DNA of 35,913 bases from CALARM01 sp964431735 (GCA_964431735.1 CAYSLJ010000071.1:1-35913), one strand, 5' to 3'. Shown: positions 1-7,901, counted from the stretch's first letter. Made by a program: numbers and translations. Notes: generated by a model from the sequence alone, not told the origin.

Positions 1-11
1 TGCCCCTTCCA

Positions 12-683
12 CTATCCCACGGCTAAAGTCCGTGGGCTTTCCCCGGAATCGTAAATTAAATAGGTAATATTGGCTTTGTTTATATTAGATGCCAGAGCTG
101 CTTTCTCTGCTTCTATATTATCTATATAAACACCTGTTCCTATCAATATATCCGTACCGGGAATTAATTTCACATAACTGAGCTTTGGCTGTACCCCTTT
201 GCCTTCTTTTTCGAAGAAATATTGTACAAAACCTCCCCCATCTTTAGAAACTTTTATAAATTCTTTTACAAAAAAACAACCATTCGGGTCTTTCAGGTCA
301 GAACAATCCTGACCATTTTTACTCTTATTTATAGGTACATTAATTCTTACACCGGTAAGGTCGTAGGTAAAGAAATAACCTGACCCATCTTTAAAAAAGC
401 GTATGGCGTCGGTTTCTTTTATAATGGTATCAACAATGTCTTTTTTTGCACCCATACCTTTCAGTGTTTTACCCAGATGTGCTGCTTCCACATCAACAAC
501 TGCCATAAGCGTATCTTTACTTCCATTCAGAAGCTGCTCTTCATAATTTTTGAAAATAACTGTTTTTTTCATGTGTTCGTCTATAAGAAGATTTAACAAC
601 TGAATTATTATAAGACCCAGAAAAAAGAGTGCCGGGAGAAGCAAAATTTTTGTACGAATTTTCATTGTGTCAAGTTTAAACAT
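12..683 (-). pseudogene. Cache-domain membrane sensor, 3' end replaced by insertion
   Basis: This is an extracytoplasmic ligand-sensor protein. Residues about 10-32 form an N-terminal membrane anchor. Residues about 55-195 form a single-Cache (sCache_2-like) domain, with the typical segment FKDGSGYFFTYDLTG followed by a long strand-rich region ending in GTDILIGTGVYID. In this family the Cache domain is normally followed by a second membrane helix and HAMP plus MCP, kinase or GGDEF output. Here the frame instead runs into the hairpin at 16-36 and stops, so the last roughly 15 residues are foreign and the output module is missing. The start ATG at 683 has a GGAAG ribosome site a few bases upstream. 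The ligand and original output are unknown. Confidence 0.65.
16..36 (-). repeat. Terminal hairpin of probable IS200/IS605-type element
   Basis: A 7-bp perfect stem (CCCACGG at 16-22, CCGTGGG at 30-36) encloses a 7-nt loop. This CCCACGG/CCGTGGG hairpin with a TTTAG-type loop resembles the subterminal hairpins of IS200/IS605 (tnpA/tnpB) elements, from memory of that family. It lies exactly where the Cache gene on the minus strand stops resembling its family, so it probably marks one end of an insertion that continues off the left edge. No transposase is visible in the window. Confidence 0.45.
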
Positions 684-800
684 TTAAAATACTTCCTTTC
701 ATAAAAGTAATTTTTATTAATGCAATCACATAAAATTCTCATCGACAGATTTTTAAAAAAAATTACAGAAATGGAAATATTTTGGAGAATATAAAAATAT

Positions 801-1373
801 CTATTTAATCCATTTGCTCTGCAATGGTACAGGTATGTAATTATCTATATATGAAATGGCATTTGTCGGGTCAGGAGCTATAGAATAAAGTTTTCTATAA
901 TCTGATTTTGCAAAATTTTCACTGTACATATGTTCAAAAAAATCAATTAAATTTTTATAGTAATCGTCAGTATTCAGGAAAACTACAGGTTTATTATGAA
1001 GCTGCAGTTGTTTTAAAGTCAGAATTTCACATATTTCCTCAATTGTTCCGAACCCTCCGGGAAGAGCTATAAAACCATCTGATTTCTCTTCCATAATGGT
1101 CTTTCTTTCCCTCATGTTTTCAGTAATAAAAAGTTCATCTGACTCATTATAGGCTATATTTTTTTCTTTCAGAAAAGACGGTATGACACCTGTCACATAA
1201 CCTCCTTTAGAATGGACAGCTTTTGCGACTGCTCCCATAAGTCCTATATTTGTTCCGCCGTATACGAGAGTCCATCCCTTAAGACCTATTATTTCTCCCA
1301 GTTCCATAGCTGCTTTAAAAAAAGAAGGTTTAACCCTGTCACTTGATGAACAGAAAATACAGATGTTTTTCAT
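801..1373 (-). CDS. LOG-family nucleoside-5'-monophosphate phosphoribohydrolase-like protein
   Basis: A cytosolic Rossmann-fold protein of the LOG (lysine decarboxylase-like, TIGR00730) family. Characterised members hydrolyse cytokinin riboside or other nucleoside 5'-monophosphates to free base and ribose 5-phosphate. The diagnostic motif PGGFGTIEE (about residues 105-113) carries the catalytic region, and GGTNIGLMG (about 40-48) forms the phosphate-binding turn. At 190 residues it has the usual length. AGGAG lies 6-7 bases before the ATG. It is a single gene on the minus strand facing away from tupA. The in vivo substrate in this organism cannot be inferred. Confidence 0.85.
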   Translation of the reverse strand: MKNICIFCSSSDRVKPSFFKAAMELGEIIGLKGWTLVYGGTNIGLMGAVAKAVHSKGGYVTGVIPSFLKEKNIAYNESDELFITENMRERKTIMEEKSDGFIALPGGFGTIEEICEILTLKQLQLHNKPVVFLNTDDYYKNLIDFFEHMYSENFAKSDYRKLYSIAPDPTNAISYIDNYIPVPLQSKWIK

Positions 1374-1432
1374 GTTATTTCTCCTGTGAAAATTTTATAT
1401 AAACTATACAAGTTTTAAAACATTCTGGCAAG

Positions 1433-1449
1433 ATTTTGTGCAAAATTAT
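1433..1449 (+). promoter_or_regulatory. Candidate operator upstream of tupA (ATTTTG-N2-CAAAAT)
   Basis: The 17-base sequence ATTTTGTGCAAAATTAT contains the palindrome ATTTTG-TG-CAAAAT. It recurs identically at 3110-3126, just after tupB and before tupC. It overlaps a possible -35 (TTGTGC, 1437-1442) about 90 bases before the tupA start. A metal-oxyanion regulator site is inferred; no such regulator gene is in the window. Confidence 0.45.
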
Positions 1450-1530
1450 TATAAAATATAAACTATAAAGGGTTTTTATCTTTAAAAAAGAAAATTATTA
1501 TAAAACTACATAAAGAAAGAGGTATATTTT

Positions 1531-2352
1531 ATGAAACATCTGTTAATTATTACAGCAATCTTCTTGATTATAGTAAATATCTCTGTGAAAGGTTTCTGTG
1601 AAAATACTGATAAAGAAGTAATTCTGGCGACAACGACTTCTATATCAGATACAGGCCTTCTGGATCTTTTAGGTGAAATATTTCATAAAAAAACCGGATA
1701 TATACTGAAACCACTGGCAGTAGGTACAGGACAGGCATTAACTATGGCAGAAAAAGGAGAAGCAGACATAATAATAGTTCACAGTGAAAAAGCAGAAAAA
1801 GAATTTATGAATAAAGGCTATGGTACAGCAAGGGAAAGAATTATGCATAATTTCTTTATCATAGCCGGCCCTCCGGATGATCCTGCAAAAATTAAATCCT
1901 GTAAAAAAGCCATAGAAGCTTTTCAAAAAATAGGAAAAGGAAAGTTTGACTTTATTTCCCGCGGAGATGACTCGGGAACAAATAAAAAGGAGCTGGAACT
2001 ATGGGAGAAAGCAGGAATTAAACCTGAAGGTTCCTGGTATATTGAAACCGGCCAGGGTATGGCCCAGACGCTGCAGATAGCAAATGAGAAAAATACCTAT
2101 ACCCTTACAGACACGGGAACATTTCTCTATCTCAAAAAAAATCTGCAAATCACGGCTTTACTGGATAAAGATCCTGATTTAATTAATATATACAGCGCAA
2201 TTACGGTAAATGCAGAGAAATTCCCGTCTGTCAACAGGAAAGGCGCCGGAGCTTTTCTGGATTTTTTACTTTCCCATGATACACAGAACATAATTGAAAA
2301 TTTCGGAGTAAAAGAATTCGGCACTCCTTTATTTATTCCTGACAGATTGTAA
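1531..2352 (+). CDS. tupA: Tungstate ABC transporter substrate-binding protein
   Basis: The extracytoplasmic tungstate-binding component of the TupABC importer, which supplies tungsten for tungstopterin enzymes. Residues 1-23 form a signal peptide. The mature part starts with the family signature LATTTSISDTGLLDLL, then AVGTGQALTMAEKGEADIIIVHS, split here by position: the TTTS segment near residues 34-37 and GTGQAL near 71-76, which supply oxyanion contacts in TupA. The SRGDDSGT segment (about 147-154) is also typical. At 273 residues it has the usual length. GAAAGAGG precedes the ATG. It is the first gene of tupABC. A molybdate-binding ModA protein is less likely because the N-terminal ATTTS motif and partner permease are of Tup type. 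Confidence 0.9.
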   Translation: MKHLLIITAIFLIIVNISVKGFCENTDKEVILATTTSISDTGLLDLLGEIFHKKTGYILKPLAVGTGQALTMAEKGEADIIIVHSEKAEKEFMNKGYGTARERIMHNFFIIAGPPDDPAKIKSCKKAIEAFQKIGKGKFDFISRGDDSGTNKKELELWEKAGIKPEGSWYIETGQGMAQTLQIANEKNTYTLTDTGTFLYLKKNLQITALLDKDPDLINIYSAITVNAEKFPSVNRKGAGAFLDFLLSHDTQNIIENFGVKEFGTPLFIPDRL

Positions 2353-2353
2353 T

Positions 2354-2390
2354 CGTGACGCGTAATGCGTAATGCGTAATGCGTGACGGG
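2354..2390. repeat. Heptamer array (GCGTAAT/GCGTGAC units) between tupA and tupB
   Basis: Five tandem 7-bp units run from TCGTGAC through GCGTAAT repeats to GCGTGAC, followed by GGGAGGA. The array fills most of the 58-base tupA-tupB gap and would be transcribed with the operon. It has no inverted-repeat ends, so it is a free-standing array of the same unit found in the family A and B elements. Confidence 0.85.
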
Positions 2391-2410
2391 AGGATAGTTT
2401 ACTCCATAGA

Positions 2411-3106
2411 ATGATTATTTTTGAAGGCATAAAAAAAGGATTTTTACTTATACTTACGGCAGATCCTGAGGTTATAAGGATATTAATCCTTTCACTTATA
2501 GTATCAGGCTCTGCTGTATTTATATCTCTTTTCCTGGGTATTCCTGCAGGGGTGTTACTTGCCATGAAAGATTTTCCGGGAAAAAAAATCATTATAAGTC
2601 TTATAAATACAGGCATGGGCTTACCTCCAGTAGTAGTAGGTCTCTTTGTAACGGTTTTTCTATGGAGAAGCGGGCCTCTTGGATTTATAAAAATCCTTTA
2701 TACACCTCAGGCTATGGTTATAGCACAGGTTATAATTGCTTTTCCCATAGTAGCAGGTCTTTCCATGTCGGCAATACAGCAGCTTGACAGAAATATTTAT
2801 ATTCAGACACTCGCTCTCGGAGCATCTAAATGGCAGGTTTTTATTGTAATGCTGAAAGAAGCGAGATTGCCTCTTCTTGCAGCCGTTATGGCAGGATTTG
2901 GAGGAGTCATATCGGAAGTAGGCTCTGTTATGATGGTAGGAGGAAATATAAAAAACCAGACAAGAGTTTTAACGACAGCTATCGTAATGGAAACAAACAA
3001 AGGTAATTTTGACATAGCTTTTGCACTGGCAGCAATACTCCTTCTCATTACCTTCATGGTAAATCTCATTCTCACTCTTATACAGCAGAAAAATTCGAGA
3101 GTGTGA
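2411..3106 (+). CDS. tupB: Tungstate ABC transporter permease
   Basis: The inner-membrane permease of the tungstate importer. At 231 residues it has about five hydrophobic segments (about 25-50, 60-85, 95-120, 145-170 and 195-222). The cytoplasmic EAA-type coupling loop, with the sequence ALGASKWQVFIVMLKEARLPL, lies near residues 136-156 and contacts the ATPase. The GLPPVVVGL stretch near residue 76 is typical of the TupB/CysTW-like permease class. It follows tupA after a repeat-filled gap. The ribosome site is weak (GGAGGATAG 14 bases upstream belongs to the repeat tail). The ATPase follows 190 bases downstream, separated by another repeat element. Confidence 0.9.
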   Translation: MIIFEGIKKGFLLILTADPEVIRILILSLIVSGSAVFISLFLGIPAGVLLAMKDFPGKKIIISLINTGMGLPPVVVGLFVTVFLWRSGPLGFIKILYTPQAMVIAQVIIAFPIVAGLSMSAIQQLDRNIYIQTLALGASKWQVFIVMLKEARLPLLAAVMAGFGGVISEVGSVMMVGGNIKNQTRVLTTAIVMETNKGNFDIAFALAAILLLITFMVNLILTLIQQKNSRV

Positions 3107-3109
3107 AAT

Positions 3110-3126
3110 ATTTTGTGCAAAATTAT
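3110..3126 (+). promoter_or_regulatory. Second copy of the ATTTTG-N2-CAAAAT palindrome, before tupC
   Basis: An exact 17-base copy of the sequence at 1433-1449, four bases after the tupB stop codon. Two identical palindromes at one locus, one before tupA and one before tupC, suggest that the same regulator controls separate transcription of tupC. That would compensate for the inserted element at 3142-3246. No clear -10/-35 pair is placed with confidence here. Confidence 0.4.
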
Positions 3127-3141
3127 CATATAAAAAAGCTT

Positions 3142-3246
3142 TTACTGAGGTGAGCGTAAATAATACATATATGCTCTCGTGATGCGTAATGCGTAATGCG
3201 TGATGGGAGAAAAATTTTTATTACCTGCTTATGCTCAGGTCAGTAA
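3142..3246 (+). mobile_element. Family A inverted-repeat element (MITE-like), copy 1
   Basis: A 105-bp unit with ends TTACTGAGGTGAGCGTAA (3142-3159) and TTATGCTCAGGTCAGTAA (3229-3246), inverted repeats differing at few positions. Its core is a heptamer array (GCGTAAT/GCGTGAT). It encodes no protein. It sits between tupB and tupC, inside what is normally a tight operon. Copies at 6050, 24302 and 25450 have exactly the same length. Confidence 0.75.
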
Positions 3247-3295
3247 TAGAGGTTTACACAACATTTATAATTAGTCAAAAATCATTGGAGAAAAA

Positions 3296-4372
3296 ATGAT
3301 TGACACGGTAAGCATAAAAAATTTAAAAAAAATCTCCGGTACAGATATAATTCTTGATATAGACAAAATAACAGTAAAAAAAAGCGAGATTTGCACCATA
3401 ATAGGCCCTAACGGTGCCGGAAAAAGTACGCTTCTTCGCATAACGGGGCTACTGGAATCTTTTAATCAGGGGGAAATTCAGATTTTCGGCAACATGATTG
3501 GCAGTAAAACAGATATTTCTCTCAGGAGAAAAATTTCTTTCATATTCCAATCACCTCTTATGTACGGAATGACTGTTTTTGAAAATATAGCCATTGGATT
3601 AAAGTTCAGACAGACAGACAGAAAAACTATAAAAGATAAAGTAAATATGTGGATGGAAAAGCTCGGCATAATCCATCTGTCATCAAGAACGGCGACAAAA
3701 ATTTCAGGAGGAGAAGCAGCCCGTGTAAGTATAGCGAGAGCTCTTGTAACGGAACCGGAACTGTTACTGATGGACGAACCTTTTTCAGAATTAGATCCTC
3801 TTACAAGAGGAGATTTGATTTATGAATTTGAAGAGCTCCTTTCAGGCATAACAACGATATTTGTCACCCATGTAAGGGATGAAGCGCTTATACTCGGTGA
3901 CAGACTGGTCTTTATGGAAAAAGGAAGGATTCTGCAGCAGGGAACTCCTTATGAAGTATTCAACTATCCTGCCGGTGAAAAAGTGGCAGATTTTGTGGGA
4001 GTAGAAACAATACTGGAAGGTTCTATTGAAGAAGTAACCGATAATCTTATAACTGTAAAACTACCATGTGGAGAATTTATTAAAGCTACAGGGAATATGA
4101 AGAAGGGAGAAAAAGTAAAAATCTTTATAAGACCGGAACATGTTATAATTGCCCCGGAAGAAACCGATTTTAAAAGCAGTTTGAGGAATTGGTACAGAGG
4201 AAAAATAACAAAATTAACGGATACGGGCTTCTATTACAGAATTGAACTGGACTGTAAATTTCCGCTCATTTCCTATGTTACAAAACAATCTGTGGAAGAA
4301 ATGAATTTAAGGAAAGGTAAACTCGTAAAGACATATTTTAAAGCAACATCCGTACATATTATAAAAAATTAA
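3296..4372 (+). CDS. tupC: Tungstate ABC transporter ATP-binding protein with C-terminal TOBE-like domain
   Basis: The ATPase that powers the Tup importer. Walker A GPNGAGKST lies at about residues 38-46, and the signature is ISGGEAARVSIARAL at about 137-151 (the usual LSGGQ is SGGEA). Walker B LLLMDEPFSELDP is at about 156-168 and the switch histidine is in VTHVRDEA. Residues about 238-358 form a TOBE/MOP-like extension with IRPEHVIIAPEE, as in many molybdate, tungstate and sulfate ATPases, where it can bind oxyanion for trans-inhibition. The start ATG follows GGAGAAAAA. It is 358 residues long, so it belongs to the longer TOBE-bearing class and not the short TupC forms. Confidence 0.87.
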   Translation: MIDTVSIKNLKKISGTDIILDIDKITVKKSEICTIIGPNGAGKSTLLRITGLLESFNQGEIQIFGNMIGSKTDISLRRKISFIFQSPLMYGMTVFENIAIGLKFRQTDRKTIKDKVNMWMEKLGIIHLSSRTATKISGGEAARVSIARALVTEPELLLMDEPFSELDPLTRGDLIYEFEELLSGITTIFVTHVRDEALILGDRLVFMEKGRILQQGTPYEVFNYPAGEKVADFVGVETILEGSIEEVTDNLITVKLPCGEFIKATGNMKKGEKVKIFIRPEHVIIAPEETDFKSSLRNWYRGKITKLTDTGFYYRIELDCKFPLISYVTKQSVEEMNLRKGKLVKTYFKATSVHIIKN

Positions 4373-4414
4373 AGGAAAATTATCTGTCAGAAAAGAATCT
4401 TAAAAAATATAGAT

Positions 4415-4460
4415 AGTGAAAAGTGAAAAGAAATTCACTATTCACCATTCACGTTTCACT
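4415..4460. repeat. AGTGAAA/TTTCACT heptamer inverted repeat
   Basis: Tandem AGTGAAA units on the left face TTCACTATTCACC-type units on the right, which gives an imperfect hairpin. It is adjacent to the family B element at 4465. A similar AGTGA.../TTTTCACT block lies next to the other family B copy (24678-24722), so the two repeats travel together or share insertion sites. Confidence 0.6.
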
Positions 4461-4464
4461 TCTT

Positions 4465-4618
4465 TATAGTTAATTTCATAAAAATACATAATTAATGATC
4501 TCGTAATGCGTAAAGCGTGATGCGTGACGAGAAGAAGTAATAACCCATTACGCATTACGCATTACGCATCACGCATCACGAATTATTTAAATTCTAATAA
4601 GTTATGAAATACACTATA
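4465..4618 (+). mobile_element. Family B inverted-repeat element (MITE-like), copy 1
   Basis: A 154-bp unit with ends TATAGTTAATTTCATAA (from 4465) and TTATGAAATACACTATA (to 4618), imperfect inverted repeats. The interior is two opposed heptamer arrays (GCGTAAT/GCGTGAT on the left, ATTACGC/ATCACGC on the right), so the whole unit could fold as a long hairpin. No coding capacity. Confidence 0.7.
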
Positions 4619-4653
4619 ATAATATTACCGGTAACAACCATAGGAGGTTTCAT

Positions 4654-4875
4654 ATGAATTTCATTATCCCCCTCAATAAAATGGAAGAGGCTTTAAGCAA
4701 AGGATTATACGGTGTCCTCAGAGAAGCAATATTAATAGGTGACGATACATTGACTAAAGGAGGAAAAGTAATAATAGAAAAGCAAACAGGCACAGTTCCC
4801 GAAGTAATTCAGGTATTCGAGAAAAAAGAAGATATGATTAAATGGTTCGAAGATTTTGCAGGTTTTAATAAATAG
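4654..4875 (+). CDS. Small conserved-looking hypothetical protein
   Basis: A 73-residue soluble protein with a strong ribosome site (AGGAGG, 7 bases before ATG) and a hairpin right after the stop, so it is likely expressed. It has no signal peptide or membrane segment. It is acidic near the C-terminus, with a predicted strand (KVIIEKQTG) followed by a helix (KKEDMIKWFEDFAGF). I do not recognise the family. It lies between the family B element and the convergent flavoenzyme gene, with no operon partner. Confidence 0.6.
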   Translation: MNFIIPLNKMEEALSKGLYGVLREAILIGDDTLTKGGKVIIEKQTGTVPEVIQVFEKKEDMIKWFEDFAGFNK

Positions 4876-4899
4876 AATGGCCCGATGTCAGGCCATTCT
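4874..4899. terminator. Bidirectional hairpin terminator
   Basis: Perfect 9-bp stem AGAATGGCC (4874-4882) and GGCCATTCT (4891-4899) with an 8-base loop. It is followed by ATAATTTTCATTTT on the plus strand. It lies between the convergent genes ending at 4875 and 4912 and probably serves both. Confidence 0.75.
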
Positions 4900-4911
4900 A
4901 TAATTTTCATT

Positions 4912-5925
4912 TTAAGGAAGAAGCTCTTTTATTCTCTTCAACTCTTCTTCTGCATCGTCTATGAATTCTTTGATAATGTCCTTTACGGACTTTATATTCT
5001 TTATAAGTCCCACACTCTGCCCTGCCATCAGAGAACCGCTATCGACATCTCCGTCAATAACGGCATTTCTCAATCCTCCGACCCAGAAGTTTTCTACTTC
5101 ATACTGGGCTTTTTCCCTGGTAATTTCACCTGTTTCAAGTTTATTTAAAAGTTCAAGCTGAAGTCTGCCGAAATCTTTCATACTTTTATTTTTTATTGCT
5201 CTCACTGCCACAACAGGTAATTTGGAATCGTACTGAGGTGTTGCAATAGCCTGCCTGGCTCTTGCCTTCATAAAAGCTTCTTTAAATTTCGGGTGGGCAG
5301 TACATTCTTCACTCATGACAAAACGTGTTCCAAGCTGGCATCCCCAGGCACCCATAAGCAGAAGATGGGCCATCATCTTCCCTGTGGCTATACCGCCTGC
5401 AACAAAGACAGGAAAATCCCTCATATCAAAAAGAACATCCTGAAGAAGAACAGTAAGAGATACATGGCCTATATGACCTCCTGCCTCACTTCCTTCCAGT
5501 ATAAGAGCATCTACTCCGAAATCTATCTGCTTTTTCGCGATGGATTTTTCGGAAGCAAAAGATATGACTTTCTTGCCTGTGTCCTTCATAATCTTTACAT
5601 CTGATTTTTTCGGAAAACTCCCTGCGAAAATTACAAAGGGAACCTTTTTAGACAGAAGTATTTTATAGTGTTCTCTGTAATTTGGAGCTATGGTGATCAG
5701 GTTAACTGCAAAGGGTTTATTCAGTTTTTCCACACACCTGTCAATTTCATGTTCAAAGAGGTCTGACGGCATATTACCTCCTGCAAATACAGGAAATGCT
5801 CCGTTATCACTTACCGATTTTATAAGTTCATAAGTACTTACCCATGTCATACCTCCGGAAATTATGGGATAATCAACAGAAAGAAAATCCTTTCCTTTAT
5901 TCCATATCTTATCAAGTATTTTCAT
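4912..5925 (-). CDS. Nitronate monooxygenase-family FMN oxidoreductase
   Basis: A cytosolic TIM-barrel flavoprotein of the nitronate monooxygenase/2-nitropropane dioxygenase family, which also includes the FabK enoyl-ACP reductases. FMN-phosphate and active-site motifs are visible. VDYPIISGGMTWVS is at about residues 17-30, FGVDALILEGSEAGGHIG at about 134-151 (the EGxEAGGH motif), and VFVAGGIATG at about 172-181 is the phosphate-binding loop. At 337 residues it has family length. AGAGGAG precedes the ATG. The gene stands alone, not beside fatty-acid synthesis genes, so FabK activity has no context support and the nitronate or general oxidoreductase role is left open. Confidence 0.83.
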   Translation of the reverse strand: MKILDKIWNKGKDFLSVDYPIISGGMTWVSTYELIKSVSDNGAFPVFAGGNMPSDLFEHEIDRCVEKLNKPFAVNLITIAPNYREHYKILLSKKVPFVIFAGSFPKKSDVKIMKDTGKKVISFASEKSIAKKQIDFGVDALILEGSEAGGHIGHVSLTVLLQDVLFDMRDFPVFVAGGIATGKMMAHLLLMGAWGCQLGTRFVMSEECTAHPKFKEAFMKARARQAIATPQYDSKLPVVAVRAIKNKSMKDFGRLQLELLNKLETGEITREKAQYEVENFWVGGLRNAVIDGDVDSGSLMAGQSVGLIKNIKSVKDIIKEFIDDAEEELKRIKELLP

Positions 5926-6049
5926 AATTATTCTCCTCTAAAAAGTGAAATATCCATAAAAATATACTCCAAAATATATTATAATGCAAGCCTGGAGAAT
6001 AAAATTTAAAAATTCAAATAGGAGGGAAAGTCCATATTTATAGAATTTA

Positions 6050-6154
6050 TTACTGATCTGAGCATAAGCATTTAATAAATGTTTTACTCCCGTCACGCGT
6101 TACGCGTTACGCGTCACGAAAGCATATGTGTATTATTTATGCTCACCTCAGTAA
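6050..6154 (-). mobile_element. Family A inverted-repeat element, copy 2
   Basis: 105 bp, opposite orientation to copy 1: TTACTGATCTGAGCATAA at 6050-6067 and TTATGCTCACCTCAGTAA at 6137-6154. The core is CGTCACGCGTTACGCGTTACG. It fills most of the gap between the flavoenzyme and the TPR gene, which are transcribed divergently. The rest of that gap shows no gene. Confidence 0.75.
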
Positions 6155-6245
6155 ATTACAGGATAAGAAGATCGGCTTTAACCTGCAAAGACTGGTTATA
6201 TTTTTGTCTGTCTTATGAATATTAAATTGAAGGAGGTACATTATT

Positions 6246-7154
6246 ATGGTGAAAAATATTTTAGCCTGTTTTATGGTTTTAGTAGTTTTATTATTTAATT
6301 TTCTGCCATCCATAGCCGGAGAGACTGTAACCCCTGAAGAGTTGGTTAAAGTAGGGAAAAAATCTCTTGATAATAACAACCCGGAGAATGCTTTATACTA
6401 TTTTAAAAAAGCAACGGAACTGGCTCCTTATTATGCTGAAGGGTGGTATTACAGAGGGGTAGCTTATTATAAAATTAACGGTAAAACAACTGATTTAGAA
6501 CTGGAATCATATAATAAAGCACTGGAAATTAATCCTTCTTATGAAAAGGCATGGTATGCCAGAGGATGGGCTTTATATGATGCAGGGAAATATACGGAAG
6601 CTGTTGAGTGTTTTGATAAAACTCTGGAACTAAACCCTGAGAATAAAGAAGCTAAAATAAAAAGAGAGGCATCATTAAAGGCATTAAAGAAATCCGGTTC
6701 ACCAGGGGAAGTAACGGTAAATTCTATAAAAAACGGAACCTATAGAATTTACTCCAGAGCTTTCCCTGAACCAGTCAGACTTATTGATGGTAAATATGAA
6801 GTAGAATCATCAGGAGGCTATCCTCTCAGTGTTGTCATATATTCTCAGGATAAGATAGCTATCGGAGATTTGAATGGTGACGGTAAAAAAGACGGCGCTG
6901 TAATTCTCGTTTATTCAACAGGCGGAAGCGGCTCTTTCAGGGTTCTTGAGGCTGTTCTAAACCGGAAGGGGAAAACAGTTAATGTTGCTTCCACCGACCT
7001 GGGAGACAGGGTTATAGTGGAAAGTATTTCAATAGCTTCAGGAGAGATTACTATTAAAATGATTACTCATGGGCCCGATGACGGAGCCAGTAATCCTACT
7101 GTCAGGAAAACGGTAAGATACAGACTTAACGGCGAGGAATTAGTAGAACAATAA
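6246..7154 (+). CDS. Secreted TPR protein with C-terminal calcium-type repeat domain
   Basis: An exported 302-residue protein. Residues 1-25 form a signal peptide (hydrophobic core FMVLVVLLFNFL). Residues about 30-142 hold three tetratricopeptide repeats, clearest in WYARGWALYDAGKYTEAVECFDKTLELNP, quoted here as the span near residues 98-126. The C-terminal half is a beta-rich domain with DLNGDGKKDGAVIL, a D-x-N-x-D-G calcium-binding loop like those of FG-GAP/VCBS proteins. GAAGGAGG lies upstream of the ATG. It is monocistronic. It probably acts as a cell-envelope scaffold or binding protein; the ligand is unknown. Confidence 0.65.
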   Translation: MVKNILACFMVLVVLLFNFLPSIAGETVTPEELVKVGKKSLDNNNPENALYYFKKATELAPYYAEGWYYRGVAYYKINGKTTDLELESYNKALEINPSYEKAWYARGWALYDAGKYTEAVECFDKTLELNPENKEAKIKREASLKALKKSGSPGEVTVNSIKNGTYRIYSRAFPEPVRLIDGKYEVESSGGYPLSVVIYSQDKIAIGDLNGDGKKDGAVILVYSTGGSGSFRVLEAVLNRKGKTVNVASTDLGDRVIVESISIASGEITIKMITHGPDDGASNPTVRKTVRYRLNGEELVEQ

Positions 7155-7191
7155 ACGCAATAACAGAGAATACGCCTTCAATATAAATAAC

Positions 7192-7237
7192 TTGACAGAT
7201 ATTTTTTTATGTGATAATATCTACTAAGTTCTTAGTA
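7192..7237 (+). promoter_or_regulatory. blaI promoter with overlapping palindromic operator
   Basis: TTGACA (7192-7197), 17-base spacer, TAATAT (7215-7220): a near-consensus vegetative promoter. The expected start point falls inside a perfect palindrome TACTAAG-TT-CTTAGTA (7222-7237). This resembles the TACTACATATGTAGTA-type operators of BlaI/MecI and fits autorepression by the BlaI-like product just downstream. Confidence 0.8.
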
Positions 7238-7275
7238 CTAACTAATTAAAGAGAATAAAAAAAGGGGATAAAACC

Positions 7276-7680
7276 ATTAACAAAAATAATTATTTACACC
7301 TGGGAGATCTGGAATTACAGATCATGAATATTATCTGGGATAAAGACAGGCCATGTTCCGTGAGTGAAATACATGAAAATCTTTATCCAGAAAACAAAAG
7401 GGCCTATACCACTATTATGACAATAATGGGTAATCTCTACAAAAAAGGGGTTCTTGAAAGAAAAAAAGAAGGGAATGCCTATCTTTACTTTCCTGTAAAG
7501 AAAAGAGAAGAACTGGCTGTCGGCTTCATAAATAAAATAACAAAAGGGTTTTTCAAAAATAATATTGCAGAATTTTTCAGTTGTTTTCTTAAATCAAAAG
7601 AACCTTTAAGTGAGCACGAAATAGAGGAACTTAAAAAGAAAGTAGAACATTACGAGGAAGAGTTAAAAGATAAATTTTGA
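7276..7680 (+). CDS. BlaI/MecI/CopY-family transcriptional repressor (ATT start)
   Basis: A winged-helix repressor, 134 residues. The N-terminal helix (LHLGDLELQIMNIIWD), recognition region (TTIMTIMGNLYKKGVLERKKEG) split across residues about 42-63, and a helical dimerisation tail match BlaI/MecI, whose repressors are cleaved by the cognate M56 membrane peptidase. The start is inferred. The first ATG at 7324 would remove the first DNA-binding helix. Between the upstream in-frame stop (7243) and 7324 there is no ATG, GTG or TTG. ATT at 7276 lies 8 bases after AAGGGG. The partner peptidase gene follows 221 bases downstream. Confidence 0.8.
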   Translation: MNKNNYLHLGDLELQIMNIIWDKDRPCSVSEIHENLYPENKRAYTTIMTIMGNLYKKGVLERKKEGNAYLYFPVKKREELAVGFINKITKGFFKNNIAEFFSCFLKSKEPLSEHEIEELKKKVEHYEEELKDKF

Positions 7681-7740
7681 CTCTTTTTGCATAAATTAGT
7701 TAGACAAACTATCTATACATAATTTTCATCTAAAGCTTTA

Positions 7741-7853
7741 TTTTTGACCGGGATTTTCGTGATTAAAGAATTACCGGGATTAGAAATTTCAAGTAAAGTA
7801 ATTCTATTTATCATCCTGGTAATCCCATAAATCCTATAAATCCTGGTCAAAAA
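7741..7853. repeat. Imperfect inverted repeat with TTTTTGACC ends
   Basis: The ends TTTTTGACCGGGATT (7741-7755) and AATCCTGGTCAAAAA (7839-7853) are inverted with one mismatch. Internal ATTACCGGGAT and ATCCTGGTAAT segments also pair. Similar 'TTTTTGACCAGGATT ... AATCCTGGTCAAAAA' repeats are familiar from other environmental bacterial genomes, from memory. It separates the repressor from the peptidase gene. Confidence 0.65.
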
Positions 7854-7901
7854 TAAAAATTCCTATACCTTTAAATTACAAAGAAAGTTTTCGGAGAGAA
7901 A

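Noticed and set aside
7690..7715. TAGTTAGACAAACTA as a third BlaI-type operator
   Set aside because: It does not match the TACTAAG half-sites and is only weakly symmetric.
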